A program made the position numbers and the translations under genes. Source: Pelagerythrobacter aerophilus (GTDB taxonomy: Bacteria > Pseudomonadota > Alphaproteobacteria > Sphingomonadales > Sphingomonadaceae). From it: a stretch of 64,000 bases of DNA. Each line of letters starts with the position of its first letter. Position 1 is the stretch's first letter. The notes beneath the pieces are model-generated. The model was not told where the DNA came from. It made no database searches and saw only the letters and a list, made by a program, of their open reading frames with translations. The stretch lies in assembly GCF_003581645.1 (NCBI RefSeq), contig NZ_QXFK01000018.1:62001-126000 (forward strand). The letters are read 5' to 3'. Shown in pieces: positions 17,808 to 26,584 of this stretch.

Positions 17808-18350
17808 GTGACGCTCTCCGCACGACTGAGGCCCGGCGAGACCATCGGCGACCGCGTTGTAAAGGTCGATCATGCCGGCGAGCATGGCGCCGTATCGATC
17901 TACACCGCCCAACGCTGGCTTGCACGCTGGCGAGCGCCGGATCTGGTTGAAGAACTCGACCTCTTCCTTGCACACGAACGCAGACACAGAAGTATTTTTG
18001 AAGCCGAGCTCAAGTCCCGCGGCAAATTGCGATGCAGGAGTTTCCATCTTTGTGGCCTCGGCGGGCTCGTCCTGGGCATTCTCACGGGTCTGATTGGACG
18101 ACAGGCAATCGCGGCAACGACGGTGGCCGTCGAGCGAGTGGTCCTGCGCCATATTCAAGAGCAGGTTTCGGAACTCGCTGCGATAGATGTTCCGGCGGTC
18201 CGCGCGATCCGTGAAATCATCGCGGATGAGGAACAACATCATGACCTGGCGCACAATCGGGTGCACCAACGCTCACTCGCTGCGCGTCTTATCGATCCAG
18301 TTGTCACAGTTTCGACAGAGGCGGTGATCCGACTCGGGATGAAGCTCTAA
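17808..18350 (+). CDS. Coq7-like di-iron monooxygenase, atypical composition
   Basis: A 180-residue ferritin-like protein of the Coq7 (demethoxyubiquinone hydroxylase) family. Both iron-binding halves are visible: Glu in VDHAGEHGAV, the ExxH in AHERRHRSIF, Glu in AVERVVLRHIQEQ, and the second ExxH in ADEEQHHDLA. It would hydroxylate a ubiquinone precursor at the membrane. It is divergent: the central segment (LVLGILTGLIGRQAIAATTV) is the only part close to the usual sequence. Base use is clearly lower in GC than its neighbours (45, 57 and 47 percent in three 60-base lines counted, against 78 percent in one smc line). Transfer from another lineage is therefore likely. Confidence 0.78.
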   Translation: MTLSARLRPGETIGDRVVKVDHAGEHGAVSIYTAQRWLARWRAPDLVEELDLFLAHERRHRSIFEAELKSRGKLRCRSFHLCGLGGLVLGILTGLIGRQAIAATTVAVERVVLRHIQEQVSELAAIDVPAVRAIREIIADEEQHHDLAHNRVHQRSLAARLIDPVVTVSTEAVIRLGMKL

Positions 18351-18401
18351 ATTATCATTCCGGTGGCTTGCCTGCGCCAACAGGCGCCTCGCCCCAGCCT
18401 T

Positions 18402-18776
18402 TCAGGCCGCGAGCGCTTGCGCCAGTTTTTCGCGGATGGCCTTGAGGCGGGGGAGGACGTCGGCGGGAACGTCGGGCGCGCCGGCGTTCTGGGGCGAGGT
18501 TTCGGGCTTCGATGACGTCTCGGTTCCCTTGAGCGCCGCCAGGGCGCCTTTCAGGGTGTAGCCCTCACGGTTGACCAGACGGTCGATGCGTTCGACCAGT
18601 GCAATGTCGCCGGCGCGGTAATAGCGGCGGCCGCCGCTGCGCTTGAGCGGCTGGAGCATGGGGAACTGCTGCTCCCAGTATCGCAGCACGTGAGGCTTGA
18701 TGCCGAGCGCCTGGCTGACCTCGCCGATGGTTCTCAGGGCGCCCTGCTCCTTGCCATCGTCGAATTCGGTCACCAT
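18402..18776 (-). CDS. MerR-family transcriptional regulator
   Basis: A 124-residue protein with an N-terminal MerR winged-helix domain (about residues 15-85: IGEVSQALGIKPHVLRYWEQ, then RSGGRRYYRAGDIALVERID). Its short C-terminal tail lacks metal-binding cysteines. It is the last gene of the rpmF-plsX-fabH-ihfA cluster, four bases after ihfA, a place where alphaproteobacteria regularly keep a MerR-like gene. Its function there is not established; no effector domain is seen. Confidence 0.88.
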   Translation of the reverse strand: MVTEFDDGKEQGALRTIGEVSQALGIKPHVLRYWEQQFPMLQPLKRSGGRRYYRAGDIALVERIDRLVNREGYTLKGALAALKGTETSSKPETSPQNAGAPDVPADVLPRLKAIREKLAQALAA

Positions 18777-18780
18777 CGTC

Positions 18781-19080
18781 TCAGCCTCTCGCGATCCGGT
18801 CCTTGAGGAGCTGGCTGGCGCGGAAGGTGATTACGCGGCGCGGCGTGATCGGCACTTCGACGCCGGTCTTGGGATTGCGGCCGACGCGTTCCTTCTTGTC
18901 GCGCAGCACGAAGCTGCCGAACCCGGAGATCTTCACATTCTGCCCGTCGGCCATCGCACCGCACATGTGCGCGAGGATCGACTCGACCATATCGAGCGAC
19001 TCCGCTCGCGACAGACCCATCTTGCGGTTAATCGTTTCCGCAAGATCCGCGCGAGTCAGGGTGCCCACAGAACGCATCAT
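18781..19080 (-). CDS. ihfA: Integration host factor subunit alpha
   Basis: A 99-residue HU/IHF-fold DNA-bending protein. The dimerisation helices ([20 protein letters not shown]) are followed by the beta-arm region [20 protein letters not shown] with the intercalating proline in GRNPKTG. Its place between fabH and a MerR gene supports the alpha assignment over HU. It acts on the nucleoid, in recombination, replication initiation and transcription. There are about 84 bases between it and fabH. Confidence 0.93.
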   Translation of the reverse strand: MMRSVGTLTRADLAETINRKMGLSRAESLDMVESILAHMCGAMADGQNVKISGFGSFVLRDKKERVGRNPKTGVEVPITPRRVITFRASQLLKDRIARG

Positions 19081-19164
19081 GCGCCTTTCTCCTCAATCGC
19101 GACCCGACTTAGGATAAGTGTCCGGACCTTAACGATTGTCGCCCTGCTCCGCAACGTCTGCCGC

Positions 19165-20130
19165 TCACAGCCGCACGAGGCTTGCGCCCCAGGTGAAGCC
19201 GCCGCCCATCGCTTCGAACATCACCAAGTCGCCCGGCTTGATCCGCCCGTCGCGCACGCCGGCATCGAATGCCAGCGGGACCGAGGCGGCCGAGGTGTTC
19301 GCGTGCCGATCGACCGTGACGATCACTTTCTCCGCCGGAAGGCCGAGCTTGCGCGCGGTCGCGTCGAGGATGCGGGCATTGGCCTGGTGCGGCACGACCC
19401 AGTCGATGTCGTCGGGCTTGAACCCGGCCTCGGCCAGCGTCTCCTCCAGCACGGCGGCGAGATTGACCACCGCGTGGCGGAACACCTCGCGGCCCTTCAT
19501 GCGGAGCTTGCCGACCGTCTGCGTGGTCGAGGGGCCGCCGTCGACGTAGAGCAGCTCGTTGTGCGCGCCATCGGCGTGGAGCTTGCTGGCGAGCACGCCC
19601 GGCCCGTCCTCGGCAACGTCCTGCGCCTCGAGCACGAGCGCGCCGGCACCGTCGCCGAACAGGACGCAGGTGGTGCGGTCCTCCCAGTCGAGAATGCGGC
19701 TGAAGGTTTCCGAGCCGATCACCAGCGCGCGTTTCGCCATGCCGGTGCGGAGCATCGAGTCGGCGCTCGCCATCGCGTAGAGGAAGCCCGAGCACACGGC
19801 GCCCACGTCGAACGCGATGCCGCCGTTGCAGCCGAGCGCGTGCTGGACGAGGGTGGCGGTGGCGGGGAACGTCTGGTCGGGCGTGGCGGTCGCCAGCACG
19901 ATCAGGTCGATGTCCTTCGCCTCGAGCCCCGCGGCCTCCAGCGCCTTGCGCGATGCCTCGACGGCGAGCGACGAGGTCGTCTCGTCGTCCTCCGCGATAT
20001 AGCGCTGGCGGATGCCGGTGCGTTCGACGATCCACTCGTCGCTGGTATCGACGCGCTCCGCCAGTTCGGCATTGCTCACCGCGGTGCGCGGGAGCGCCGA
20101 GCCGCTGCCGCGGACGACCGAGCGGATCAT
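19165..20130 (-). CDS. fabH: Beta-ketoacyl-ACP synthase III
   Basis: A 321-residue thiolase-fold enzyme that starts fatty acid synthesis by condensing acetyl-CoA with malonyl-ACP. The nucleophilic Cys is in [13 protein letters not shown]. The catalytic His is in [10 protein letters not shown]. The conserved Asn of the triad is not obvious at its usual place, though the C-terminal [13 protein letters not shown] is typical. The [13 protein letters not shown] motif near the N-terminus is also characteristic. The ATG overlaps the plsX stop by four bases, as expected for this lipid-synthesis operon. Confidence 0.95.
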   Translation of the reverse strand: MIRSVVRGSGSALPRTAVSNAELAERVDTSDEWIVERTGIRQRYIAEDDETTSSLAVEASRKALEAAGLEAKDIDLIVLATATPDQTFPATATLVQHALGCNGGIAFDVGAVCSGFLYAMASADSMLRTGMAKRALVIGSETFSRILDWEDRTTCVLFGDGAGALVLEAQDVAEDGPGVLASKLHADGAHNELLYVDGGPSTTQTVGKLRMKGREVFRHAVVNLAAVLEETLAEAGFKPDDIDWVVPHQANARILDATARKLGLPAEKVIVTVDRHANTSAASVPLAFDAGVRDGRIKPGDLVMFEAMGGGFTWGASLVRL

Positions 20131-21185
20131 TTCGCCCCTCCGTTGCCATTGGTGACGCGCAGGCGCGCTTCGCCGAGCGCGGCGAGATCGGCGCTGATCC
20201 GGTGGGTCAGATCGTCCTCCAGCAGACGCGCGGCGACGGCGACCGCGTTGGCGACCCCGGCTGCGCTCGCGCTGCCGTGGCTCTTCACCACGACACCGTT
20301 GAGGCCGAGAAAGACCGCGCCATTGTGATTGTTCGGGTCGAGGTGGTGGCGCAGCAGCTCGGTCGCCGGGCGCGAGACCAGGAACCCGATCTTCGAGCGC
20401 AGCGAGCTGGTGAAGGCATTGCGCAACAGGTCGGTGACGAAGCGCGCTGCGCCCTCGATCGCCTTGAGCGCGATATTACCGGAAAAGCCGTCGGTGACGA
20501 CCACGTCGACTTCGCCGCGGTTGATCTTGTCGCTTTCGACGAAGCCGTCGAACGACAGCGCGAGCCCGGTCGCGGCCTGGAGCTGGGCGGCCGCGATGCG
20601 CAGTGCATCGGTGCCCTTGGTCTCCTCGGTCCCGATGTTGAGCAGCCGCACGCGCGGCTCGGCGAGGCCGGTGACGATGCGCGAGTAAGCCGCGCCCATG
20701 ATCGCGAACTGGACGAGATTGCGGGCGTCCGCCTCGGTATTGGCGCCGAGGTCGAGCATGATGACGTCGTTGTCGCCGAGAGTCGGCATCAGCGCAGCGA
20801 GCGCCGGGCGGTCGATGCCGGGCAGCGTGCGCAGCGCAAGCTTGCTCATTGCCATCAGCGCGCCGGTATTGCCCGCGCTGACCGCGGCGCCGGCTTCGCC
20901 CTGCTTCACGGCATTGACCGCGAGGCCCATCGATGTGGTCTTGGCCCGGCGGAGGGCCTGGGTCGGCTTCTCGTCGCCGCCGACGACATCCTCGCAGTGG
21001 AGGATCTCGGACGCGCCGCGCATGCCCGGATGGGTATCGAGCGCGGCGGCGATCCGCTTCTCGTCGCCGACGAGGAGGAACTTGAACTGGTCGTGGCGCC
21101 GGCGCGCAAGCGCGGCCCCTTCGACCATCACGCGCACGCCTTCATCGCCGCCCATCGCGTCGACGGCGATACGCGGCAAACTCAT
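20127..21185 (-). CDS. plsX: Phosphate acyltransferase PlsX
   Basis: A 352-residue soluble enzyme that converts acyl-ACP to acyl-phosphate, the first step of phospholipid synthesis in the PlsX/PlsY route. The N-terminal [11 protein letters not shown] is the family hallmark. [20 protein letters not shown] and [14 protein letters not shown] are further conserved blocks. It lies 22 bases after rpmF and overlaps fabH, giving the usual ribosomal protein-lipid cluster. Confidence 0.96.
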   Translation of the reverse strand: MSLPRIAVDAMGGDEGVRVMVEGAALARRRHDQFKFLLVGDEKRIAAALDTHPGMRGASEILHCEDVVGGDEKPTQALRRAKTTSMGLAVNAVKQGEAGAAVSAGNTGALMAMSKLALRTLPGIDRPALAALMPTLGDNDVIMLDLGANTEADARNLVQFAIMGAAYSRIVTGLAEPRVRLLNIGTEETKGTDALRIAAAQLQAATGLALSFDGFVESDKINRGEVDVVVTDGFSGNIALKAIEGAARFVTDLLRNAFTSSLRSKIGFLVSRPATELLRHHLDPNNHNGAVFLGLNGVVVKSHGSASAAGVANAVAVAARLLEDDLTHRISADLAALGEARLRVTNGNGGAK

Positions 21186-21207
21186 AGCGCTCTCCGAACT
21201 TCGGCCG

Positions 21208-21387
21208 TCAGAGGCCGACGGCGATGACTTCGCGGCCGTTGTAGTGCCCGCACTGCGTGCAGAGGTTGTGCGGACGCTTCAGCTCGCCGCAGTTCGAGCA
21301 TTCGTGGAATGCCTCGACCTTCAGCGAATCATGCGCACGGCGATTGCCGCGGCGATGGGGCGATACTTTTCTCTTGGGGACAGCCAT
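21208..21387 (-). CDS. rpmF: 50S ribosomal protein L32
   Basis: A 59-residue protein read directly from the sequence: it begins [20 protein letters not shown] and continues with two CxxC pairs, CSNC and CTQC, that bind zinc in L32. Length and N-terminus match L32 fully. It heads the rpmF-plsX-fabH-ihfA operon and has a likely promoter about 40 bases upstream. Confidence 0.97.
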   Translation of the reverse strand: MAVPKRKVSPHRRGNRRAHDSLKVEAFHECSNCGELKRPHNLCTQCGHYNGREVIAVGL

Positions 21388-21426
21388 TGCGGCACCTGTT
21401 CCAGTAAAATCCGAGTGTTGCGCGCC

Positions 21427-21455
21427 GCTCTAGGCCAAGGCCCGGCAACGCACAA
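21427..21455 (-). promoter_or_regulatory. Putative promoter of the rpmF-plsX-fabH operon
   Basis: Read on the minus strand, TTGTGC (21455-21450) and TAGAGC (21432-21427) are spaced by 17 bases. A start near 21420 would give a leader of about 33 bases before the rpmF ATG. The elements share the TTGnnn/TAnAnC style of other promoters noted in this window. Confidence 0.4.
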
Positions 21456-21520
21456 GTGCGCGCCTGGCAGTGGACCCGACCATGGCGGGAAGGCGCGCCC
21501 TATAGCGCATATTTCCGCCG

Positions 21521-21549
21521 TTGCAAGCCGTGCGACCTGCCCCTAGCAC
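21521..21549 (+). promoter_or_regulatory. Putative promoter of the MAPEG gene
   Basis: TTGCAA (21521-21526) and TAGCAC (21544-21549) have a 17-base spacer. The predicted leader of about 23 bases contains a GGGAAAGGG ribosome-binding stretch before the ATG at 21579. Confidence 0.4.
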
Positions 21550-21578
21550 ATGGCGTTCTCGGGGAAAGGGAAACCTGC

Positions 21579-21971
21579 ATGATACTCGCCGTCACACTGA
21601 CCGCCGCCGCGGCCGCCGCGATCGTCAACATCTGGCTCTCGCTGCGGATCGGCGCCCTGCGCCGCGCGCACGGGATCAGCGTGGGCGACGGCGGGAACGA
21701 GGCGCTGCAGCGCCGGATGCGCGCGCAGCTCAATTTCGCGGAGAACGTGCCGATCGTGCTGGTGCTGATCGCGGCGCTGGAGATCGCCGGGATCGGCGAG
21801 ACCTGGCTGGCCTACGTCGCCGGCGCCTTCATCCTCGGCCGCGTGGCACACGCCTTCGGAATGGACGGCGGCAAGGCGGAGATCGGGCGGGTGATCGGCG
21901 TGCTGGTGACGCTCGCCACGCAGCTGTTCCTCGCCGGAGTGGCCGTCGGCGCGGTGCTGCGGCTGATCTGA
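21579..21971 (+). CDS. MAPEG family membrane protein
   Basis: A 130-residue integral membrane protein with four predicted helices. It belongs to the MAPEG family (membrane-associated proteins in eicosanoid and glutathione metabolism). The RMRAQLNFAENVPIVLVLIA segment with its conserved Asn and Glu-Asn pair is typical, as is RVAHAFGM near the third helix. Bacterial members may have glutathione transferase activity, but that is not shown here. It is divergent from rpmF and converges on the metallo-hydrolase gene. Confidence 0.88.
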   Translation: MILAVTLTAAAAAAIVNIWLSLRIGALRRAHGISVGDGGNEALQRRMRAQLNFAENVPIVLVLIAALEIAGIGETWLAYVAGAFILGRVAHAFGMDGGKAEIGRVIGVLVTLATQLFLAGVAVGAVLRLI

Positions 21972-21981
21972 GAACCGCCCT

Positions 21982-22647
21982 TTACGACAGTGCGTAATCG
22001 CTCACGAACGCGTTGGTCTTGCGTTCGTGGCCGAAAGTGCTGGTCGGGCCGTGGCCGGGAATGAAGGTCACGTCCTCGCCCAGCGGCCAGAGCTTCTGGG
22101 TGATCGCGTCGATCAGGTCCTGATGGTTGCCGCGCGGGAAGTCGGTGCGGCCGATCGAGCCCTGGAACAGCACGTCGCCGACGATCGCGAACTTGCTCGG
22201 GCGGTGAAAGAACACGACGTGGCCCGGGGTGTGGCCGGGGCAATGGATGACCTCGAGCGTGAGTTCGCCGACCGTCACCGTGTCGCCATCCTCGAGCCAG
22301 CGGTCGGGCTCGAAGCTGCGCGCGGCCATGCCCCACTGGCGCCCGTCATCGTCGAGGCGCGCAATCCAGAACCGGTCCTCCTCCTGCGGTCCCTCGATCG
22401 GCAGGCCGAGTTCCTCGGCCAGCACGCCCGCCTGCCCGCAGTGGTCGAGATGGCCGTGGGTGACGAGGATCTTCTCCAGCGTCACGCCCGCCTTGGCCAC
22501 GCCGGCCTTGAGTTTGTCGAGATCGCCGCCGGGATCGACCAGCGCGCCCTTCATCGTCTTCGTGCACCAGATCAGCGAGCAGTTCTGCTGCAGCGGTGTC
22601 ACCGGCATGATCGCGGCGCGCATCGGGGGCTGTGTGGCTTCGGTCAT
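21982..22647 (-). CDS. MBL-fold metallo-hydrolase, glyoxalase II-like
   Basis: A 221-residue metallo-beta-lactamase-fold enzyme. The dinuclear metal site is given by THGHLDHCG (HxHxDH), the His in CPGHTPGHVVFFH, the bridging Asp in AIVGDVLFQG and the last His in PGHGPTSTFGHE. This pattern fits the glyoxalase II/YcbL group that hydrolyses thioesters such as S-lactoylglutathione. The exact substrate is inference. Confidence 0.9.
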   Translation of the reverse strand: MTEATQPPMRAAIMPVTPLQQNCSLIWCTKTMKGALVDPGGDLDKLKAGVAKAGVTLEKILVTHGHLDHCGQAGVLAEELGLPIEGPQEEDRFWIARLDDDGRQWGMAARSFEPDRWLEDGDTVTVGELTLEVIHCPGHTPGHVVFFHRPSKFAIVGDVLFQGSIGRTDFPRGNHQDLIDAITQKLWPLGEDVTFIPGHGPTSTFGHERKTNAFVSDYALS

Positions 22648-22736
22648 GGCGGGGAGATGGCGGGGAACGGAGCGGGTTGCAAGCAGGGCCTCGGTCCGAT
22701 GCTACCCTGGCTCATCACAGGCGGTGGGGCGACCCC

Positions 22737-23366
22737 TCACACCCGCCCGCCCTTCCACACCACGCGGCCGATCACCTCGACCTCCTCGCGGGCGAGGTCG
22801 ATCGGGGCGTAGGCCTTGTTCAGGCTGATGAGCGCGATGCGGCCCGGGGCGCTGGCCTGGAGCTGCTTGACGTGGAGCGCGTCGCCGATGCGGACCACGT
22901 GGATGCCCTCGTGCCCGCGCTTGTTGCGGTCGACGAAGATCTCGTCGCCGCTGCGCAGGAGCGGTTCCATCGAATCGCCCTCGACCCGGATGGCCGTGAG
23001 ATCGGCGCCCTCGAGCCCCATCTCGCGCAGCCAGCGAGGGGAGAAGCGGAAGGCGTCGAAGGGGATTTCCTGCGCGCCGAGCGCGCCCGGTCCGGCGGAA
23101 GCGTCGAGCGAAAGGCGCGGCACCTCGACCCAATCCACCAGCGGACCGACATAGGATTTATCCGCCGGTGCGCCGAGCTCCGATTCGGCGACACCGAAGA
23201 ACTCAGCGAGTGTGCGCCGATCCTCTTCCTCTAGCTTCCGAGGGCTGCCCTTGCGGACGAATTGCTGAAGATACGTGGGGTTACGCCCGATGAGCTGCGA
23301 CAGCCCGGCAAGGCTCGCCCCGCGCTCGCGGGCAAGTTCGATCAGGCGTTCCCGGGCATCGGTCAT
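22737..23366 (-). CDS. S24-family repressor (helix-turn-helix plus LexA-like peptidase)
   Basis: A 209-residue LexA/CI-type regulator. An N-terminal helix-turn-helix (SLAGLSQLIGRNPTYLQQFV) is joined to a C-terminal S24 peptidase domain. The catalytic Ser is in RVEGDSMEPLLRSGDEI and the Lys in DALHVKQLQ. A cleavage site is not obvious, so self-cleavage is uncertain. The ATG at 23366 was preferred because a GGA-containing site lies seven bases upstream; the ATG at 23378 sits too close to it. The gene is divergent from two small genes, and a palindrome overlaps its own promoter, suggesting autoregulation. Confidence 0.88.
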   Translation of the reverse strand: MTDARERLIELARERGASLAGLSQLIGRNPTYLQQFVRKGSPRKLEEEDRRTLAEFFGVAESELGAPADKSYVGPLVDWVEVPRLSLDASAGPGALGAQEIPFDAFRFSPRWLREMGLEGADLTAIRVEGDSMEPLLRSGDEIFVDRNKRGHEGIHVVRIGDALHVKQLQASAPGRIALISLNKAYAPIDLAREEVEVIGRVVWKGGRV

Positions 23367-23395
23367 GCGAATATCCATCCTCGCAACATTTTTCC

Positions 23396-23431
23396 CGCAT
23401 AGACGATGTATTTTTCCTAGACAAGTAGGAT
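23396..23431 (-). promoter_or_regulatory. Promoter and operator of the S24 repressor
   Basis: On the minus strand TTGTCT (23424-23419) and TATGCG (23401-23396) are 17 bases apart. The -35 element lies inside the inverted repeat TCCTA-N6-TAGGA at 23415-23430. The right arm also contains a TAGGAT that could serve as -10 for rightward transcription. The repeat is well placed for the S24 protein to repress both directions. The surrounding sequence is unusually AT-rich for this window. Confidence 0.4.
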
Positions 23432-23496
23432 TTCAGGTGGAACGAATCAGGAACACACCGTTCCGAGTCGCCCACCATCACCCGTCGGGGAGAGCC

Positions 23497-23694
23497 ATGC
23501 TGATTCGATCCATCGAGAAATTCCTCCGCGCCTACGACGTCTCCGCGACCACGTTCGGCCGCCTGACCGTGAAGGACCCACGCTTCGTGTATGACCTGAG
23601 AAACGGCCGCGAGCCGCGCCCCGACACCGAGGCGCGCGTGCAGGCCTTTATCGCCGGCTACAAGGCCGGGCGGGAGACCACCCATGCCGCGTGA
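23497..23694 (+). CDS. Small putative DNA-binding protein
   Basis: A 65-residue protein preceded by a clear GGGGAGAG ribosome site. The sequence IEKFLRAYDVSATTFGRLTV followed by KDPRFVYDLRNGREPR looks like a compact helix-turn-helix of Cro type, with a basic second helix. No family name is certain. It is divergent from the S24 repressor and overlaps the next gene by 11 bases, so the two are likely co-translated. Confidence 0.62.
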   Translation: MLIRSIEKFLRAYDVSATTFGRLTVKDPRFVYDLRNGREPRPDTEARVQAFIAGYKAGRETTHAA

Positions 23695-24022
23695 TCCCCT
23701 GCCCCCTCGCCGCACCACGGCCGACCGGCTGCGCGAGGCGCTGCTCGAGTTGGCCGAGAACAGGGCCGCAGTACGGACCCATCGCGAGAAAGCCTGGGCG
23801 AGCGTAACCTTCGAAGGCTCCCGCCACACGGTGACACTGCGCTTCGACGGACACCATGCCGTCGCGGCGGGCGAGCAGTTCATCGCCGCCCTGCCCGAGC
23901 ACGAGTTCGCGATTCTCGGCCAACTCGTCGCCGACGCGACCGTCACCCGGGTCGATCACACCCTGCTGCCTCAGCCGCAAATGACGGTCGAGTGCGAGCT
24001 TCTGCTGCTGGTAGACGCATGA
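23684..24022 (+). CDS. Hypothetical protein in the S24 cassette
   Basis: A 112-residue soluble protein of unknown function. A basic N-terminal helix (RRTTADRLREALLELAENRA) is followed by beta-rich sequence (KAWASVTFEGSRHTVTLRFD) and a C-terminal beta-rich part. The composition is normal for the genome. It overlaps the small DNA-binding gene by 11 bases, and its stop overlaps an ATG at 24019 that opens only a short dubious frame. Role unknown; context suggests control by the S24 repressor. Confidence 0.6.
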   Translation: MPRDPLPPRRTTADRLREALLELAENRAAVRTHREKAWASVTFEGSRHTVTLRFDGHHAVAAGEQFIAALPEHEFAILGQLVADATVTRVDHTLLPQPQMTVECELLLLVDA

Positions 24023-24138
24023 TCATTCACTATCCCCCGCCGCCCAAGCCGGGCTGGATTCCCGCACACGTCGCCCGCGCCGGAGGGTCAGAGCACTTTT
24101 CGACCAGGCACGGCGGTCCGGAGCGGTCGAGAAGCGCT

Positions 24139-25584
24139 CTAACCCGCGCTCTCCCGTCGGATGACGAGGTTACGGATCTCGCTCATGTCTTCCATCGAGA
24201 AGCGGATGCCTTCGCGCCCGAGACCGGAGTCCTTGACCCCGCCATAGGGCATGTTGTCGACGCGGTAGCTGGGGACGTCGTTGACGATCACCCCGCCGAC
24301 TTCGAGCCGGTCCCAGGCGTCGAGGACCTTGTGGATGTCGCGGGCGAAGACTCCGGCCTGGAGGCCGAAGCGCGAGTCGTTGACCCGGGCGAGTGCCTCG
24401 CCGAAGTCGGTGAAGCGGGAGAGGTTGGCGAGCGGGCCGAACGCCTCCTGCCGGTTGGCGTCGCAGTCTTCGGGGACGTTCTCGAGCAGCGTGGCTTCGA
24501 GCATGTTGCCCTCGCACCCGCCCCCGCACAGCAGCGTGGCACCGGCCTCGACGGCCTCGTCGATCCAGCCCTTGAGTCGACTCGCCTCCTTCTCCGAGAT
24601 CATCGGGCCGATGAAGGTTTTCGGGTCTTTCGGATCACCCGCGACAAGGGCCTTGGTCTTCTCGACCAGCATCGCCTTGAACCGATCGTACACGCTCTCG
24701 TGGATCAGGATCCGCTGCACGCCAATGCAGCTCTGGCCCGACTGATAGAAGGCGCCGAAGACGATCCGCTCGAGCGCGTGATCGAGATCGGCATCGCGGT
24801 CGACGATCGCCGCCGCGTTGCCGCCGAGTTCGAGCACGACCTTCTTCTTGCCCGCTCTGGCCTTGAGCGCCCAGCCAACCTCGTCCGACCCGGTGAAGCT
24901 CAGCAGCTTGAGCCGTTCGTCGGTGGTGAACAGGTCGGCCCCATCGCGCCGCGCGGGCAGGATCGAAAAAGCGCCCTCGGGCAGCGCGTCGCACTCGGCC
25001 AGCACGTCGCCGATGATCAGCGCGCCGAGCGGCGTAAGGCTGGCGGGCTTCATCACGAACGGACACCCCATCGCGATCGCCGGAGCGATCTTGTGCGCGG
25101 CGAGGTTGAGCGGGAAGTTGAATGGCGAGATGAAGCTGCACGGCCCGATCGGCACGCGCTTCCACATGCCGAGATAGCCCTTCGCCCGCGCCGAGATATC
25201 GAGCGGCTGGATCTCGCCGTAGTTCCTGACCGCTTCTTCCGCCGCGATGCGGAAGGTATCGATCAGCCGCGTGACCTCGCCCTCGGCATCGTTGATCGGC
25301 TTGCCGGCCTCGACGCACAGGGCATAGGCGAGCTCGTCGAACCGTTCGCGGAACCGCTCGACGCAGTGCTGGAGCACCGCCTGCTTCTCGTAGCTCGCCA
25401 ACCGCGCCATCGGCTCGGCCGCGCGCACGGCCCCGGCAATCGCCTCATCAATCACATCGGGCGTGGCGAGCGCGGTGCGGAAGGCGACCTTGCCGGTATA
25501 TTTGTCGGTCACCTCGAGATCGGTATTGGGCTGCGCCGGCCGGTTGTTGAGGTAGAGCGGGTAAGTGTCCTTGAGCTTCGGCAT
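24139..25584 (-). CDS. NAD(P)-dependent aldehyde dehydrogenase
   Basis: A 481-residue aldehyde dehydrogenase superfamily member. The N-terminal cofactor region includes SPFNFPLNLAAHKIAPA with the catalytic Asn, then FTGSDEVGW. The general-base Glu is in VLELGGNAA and the nucleophile Cys in YQSGQSCIGVQRI. The C-terminal MPYGGVKDSGLGREG is typical. The ATG at 25584 has a strong GGAGGA site. Its substrate is unknown; the sequence looks nearer to the glyceraldehyde-3-phosphate or succinate-semialdehyde-like ALDH groups. It lies downstream of the 2-hydroxyacid dehydrogenase on the same strand. Confidence 0.92.
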   Translation of the reverse strand: MPKLKDTYPLYLNNRPAQPNTDLEVTDKYTGKVAFRTALATPDVIDEAIAGAVRAAEPMARLASYEKQAVLQHCVERFRERFDELAYALCVEAGKPINDAEGEVTRLIDTFRIAAEEAVRNYGEIQPLDISARAKGYLGMWKRVPIGPCSFISPFNFPLNLAAHKIAPAIAMGCPFVMKPASLTPLGALIIGDVLAECDALPEGAFSILPARRDGADLFTTDERLKLLSFTGSDEVGWALKARAGKKKVVLELGGNAAAIVDRDADLDHALERIVFGAFYQSGQSCIGVQRILIHESVYDRFKAMLVEKTKALVAGDPKDPKTFIGPMISEKEASRLKGWIDEAVEAGATLLCGGGCEGNMLEATLLENVPEDCDANRQEAFGPLANLSRFTDFGEALARVNDSRFGLQAGVFARDIHKVLDAWDRLEVGGVIVNDVPSYRVDNMPYGGVKDSGLGREGIRFSMEDMSEIRNLVIRRESAG

Positions 25585-25632
25585 GCGGTCCTCCTGCCGG
25601 ATCAATCCCCGCCGCGGCCGAAGGGTCCGCGG

Positions 25633-26571
25633 TCAGTATCCGCGTGCGGGATCGAAGATCGGTTCGAGCGGTTCCCCGGCGACATAGCGGCGGCAGTTGG
25701 CAAGGAAGCGCTCGGCCGAGCGGATAAACATCCTGTCTTGAGCACGACCGGAAAGGTGCATGGTTACATGCGCGTTATCGAGCGACCACAGTTTGTCCTC
25801 GGCCGGCAACGGCTCCGGTGTCGTGACGTCGAGGAATGCGCCGCCGATGCGCTTCTCCTCCAGCGCGGCGACGAGCGCGTCCTGATCGACCACCGCGCCG
25901 CGGGCGATGTTCACCAGCACCGCATCGGCCTTCATCGCGGCCAGTTCCTCGGCGCCGATCATGCCGTCGGTCTCGGGCGTCGCGGGGACGGCGAGGATCA
26001 CCCAGTCGAACTCGCCGAGCCGCGCCCGCCACTCGTCCGGTCCGAGCACGCCTTCTCCGCCCGAACGGCGCACGACCGAGACCTCGACCTCGAACGCCTC
26101 CAGCCGCGGCTTGATGAGCTTGCCGATCGCGCCGTAGCCGAGCAGCAGCGCCTTGCTGCCGGCGAGCTCGCGCTTGCCCGGCGAATCGGTCAGCCACTCG
26201 CGCCGCTCCTGCGCGCGGACGACCTCGCGATAGCCCTTGGCCACCGTCAGCATGCCCATCACGACATACTCCGCGATGGTGATGGCGTTGATGCCGGCGC
26301 CGTTGGTGATGGTAACCCCGCGCTGTTGCAGCAGGTCGAGCGGCAGGAAATCGAGCCCGGCGTAGATCGAGTTGAGCCAGCGCAGCTTCTCCGCCCGCCG
26401 CACCGCCTCGGCCATCGGCTCCTTCGCATCGAGATCGAACCACCCGATCTCCGCCTCGGGCGCGAGCGCGTGCAGTTCCTCGATCGAAGTGTACCAGCGC
26501 GGCTCGATCCCGGCCGGCAACTGCGCCTCCACCAGCGGGCGGATGAGGCCGGAAAGAACGGCGACGGTCAT
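25633..26571 (-). CDS. D-2-hydroxyacid dehydrogenase
   Basis: A 312-residue oxidoreductase of the D-isomer-specific 2-hydroxyacid dehydrogenase family. The Rossmann motif is LLGYGAIGKLIKPRL. The catalytic Arg is in LVNIARGAVVDQDAL, the Glu in FLDVTTPEPLP, and the His in VTMHLSGRAQD. The physiological substrate (glyoxylate, hydroxypyruvate or another 2-oxoacid) cannot be told. It sits 13 bases after the DUF559 gene stop and 48 bases before the aldehyde dehydrogenase, with which it may form a short pathway. Confidence 0.9.
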   Translation of the reverse strand: MTVAVLSGLIRPLVEAQLPAGIEPRWYTSIEELHALAPEAEIGWFDLDAKEPMAEAVRRAEKLRWLNSIYAGLDFLPLDLLQQRGVTITNGAGINAITIAEYVVMGMLTVAKGYREVVRAQERREWLTDSPGKRELAGSKALLLGYGAIGKLIKPRLEAFEVEVSVVRRSGGEGVLGPDEWRARLGEFDWVILAVPATPETDGMIGAEELAAMKADAVLVNIARGAVVDQDALVAALEEKRIGGAFLDVTTPEPLPAEDKLWSLDNAHVTMHLSGRAQDRMFIRSAERFLANCRRYVAGEPLEPIFDPARGY

Positions 26572-26584
26572 TGGGTTTTCCCTT

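Noticed and set aside
13484-17845. Two long minus-strand frames (682 and 733 codons) over smc.
   Set aside because: They mirror the coiled-coil codon pattern of smc and contain no family motifs.
24019-24139. A possible short gene starting MIIHYPPPPKPGWIPAHVAR with an ATG overlapping the stop of the preceding gene.
   Set aside because: The frame has no stop before entering antisense sequence of the aldehyde dehydrogenase, so no believable gene end exists. It may be a decayed remnant.
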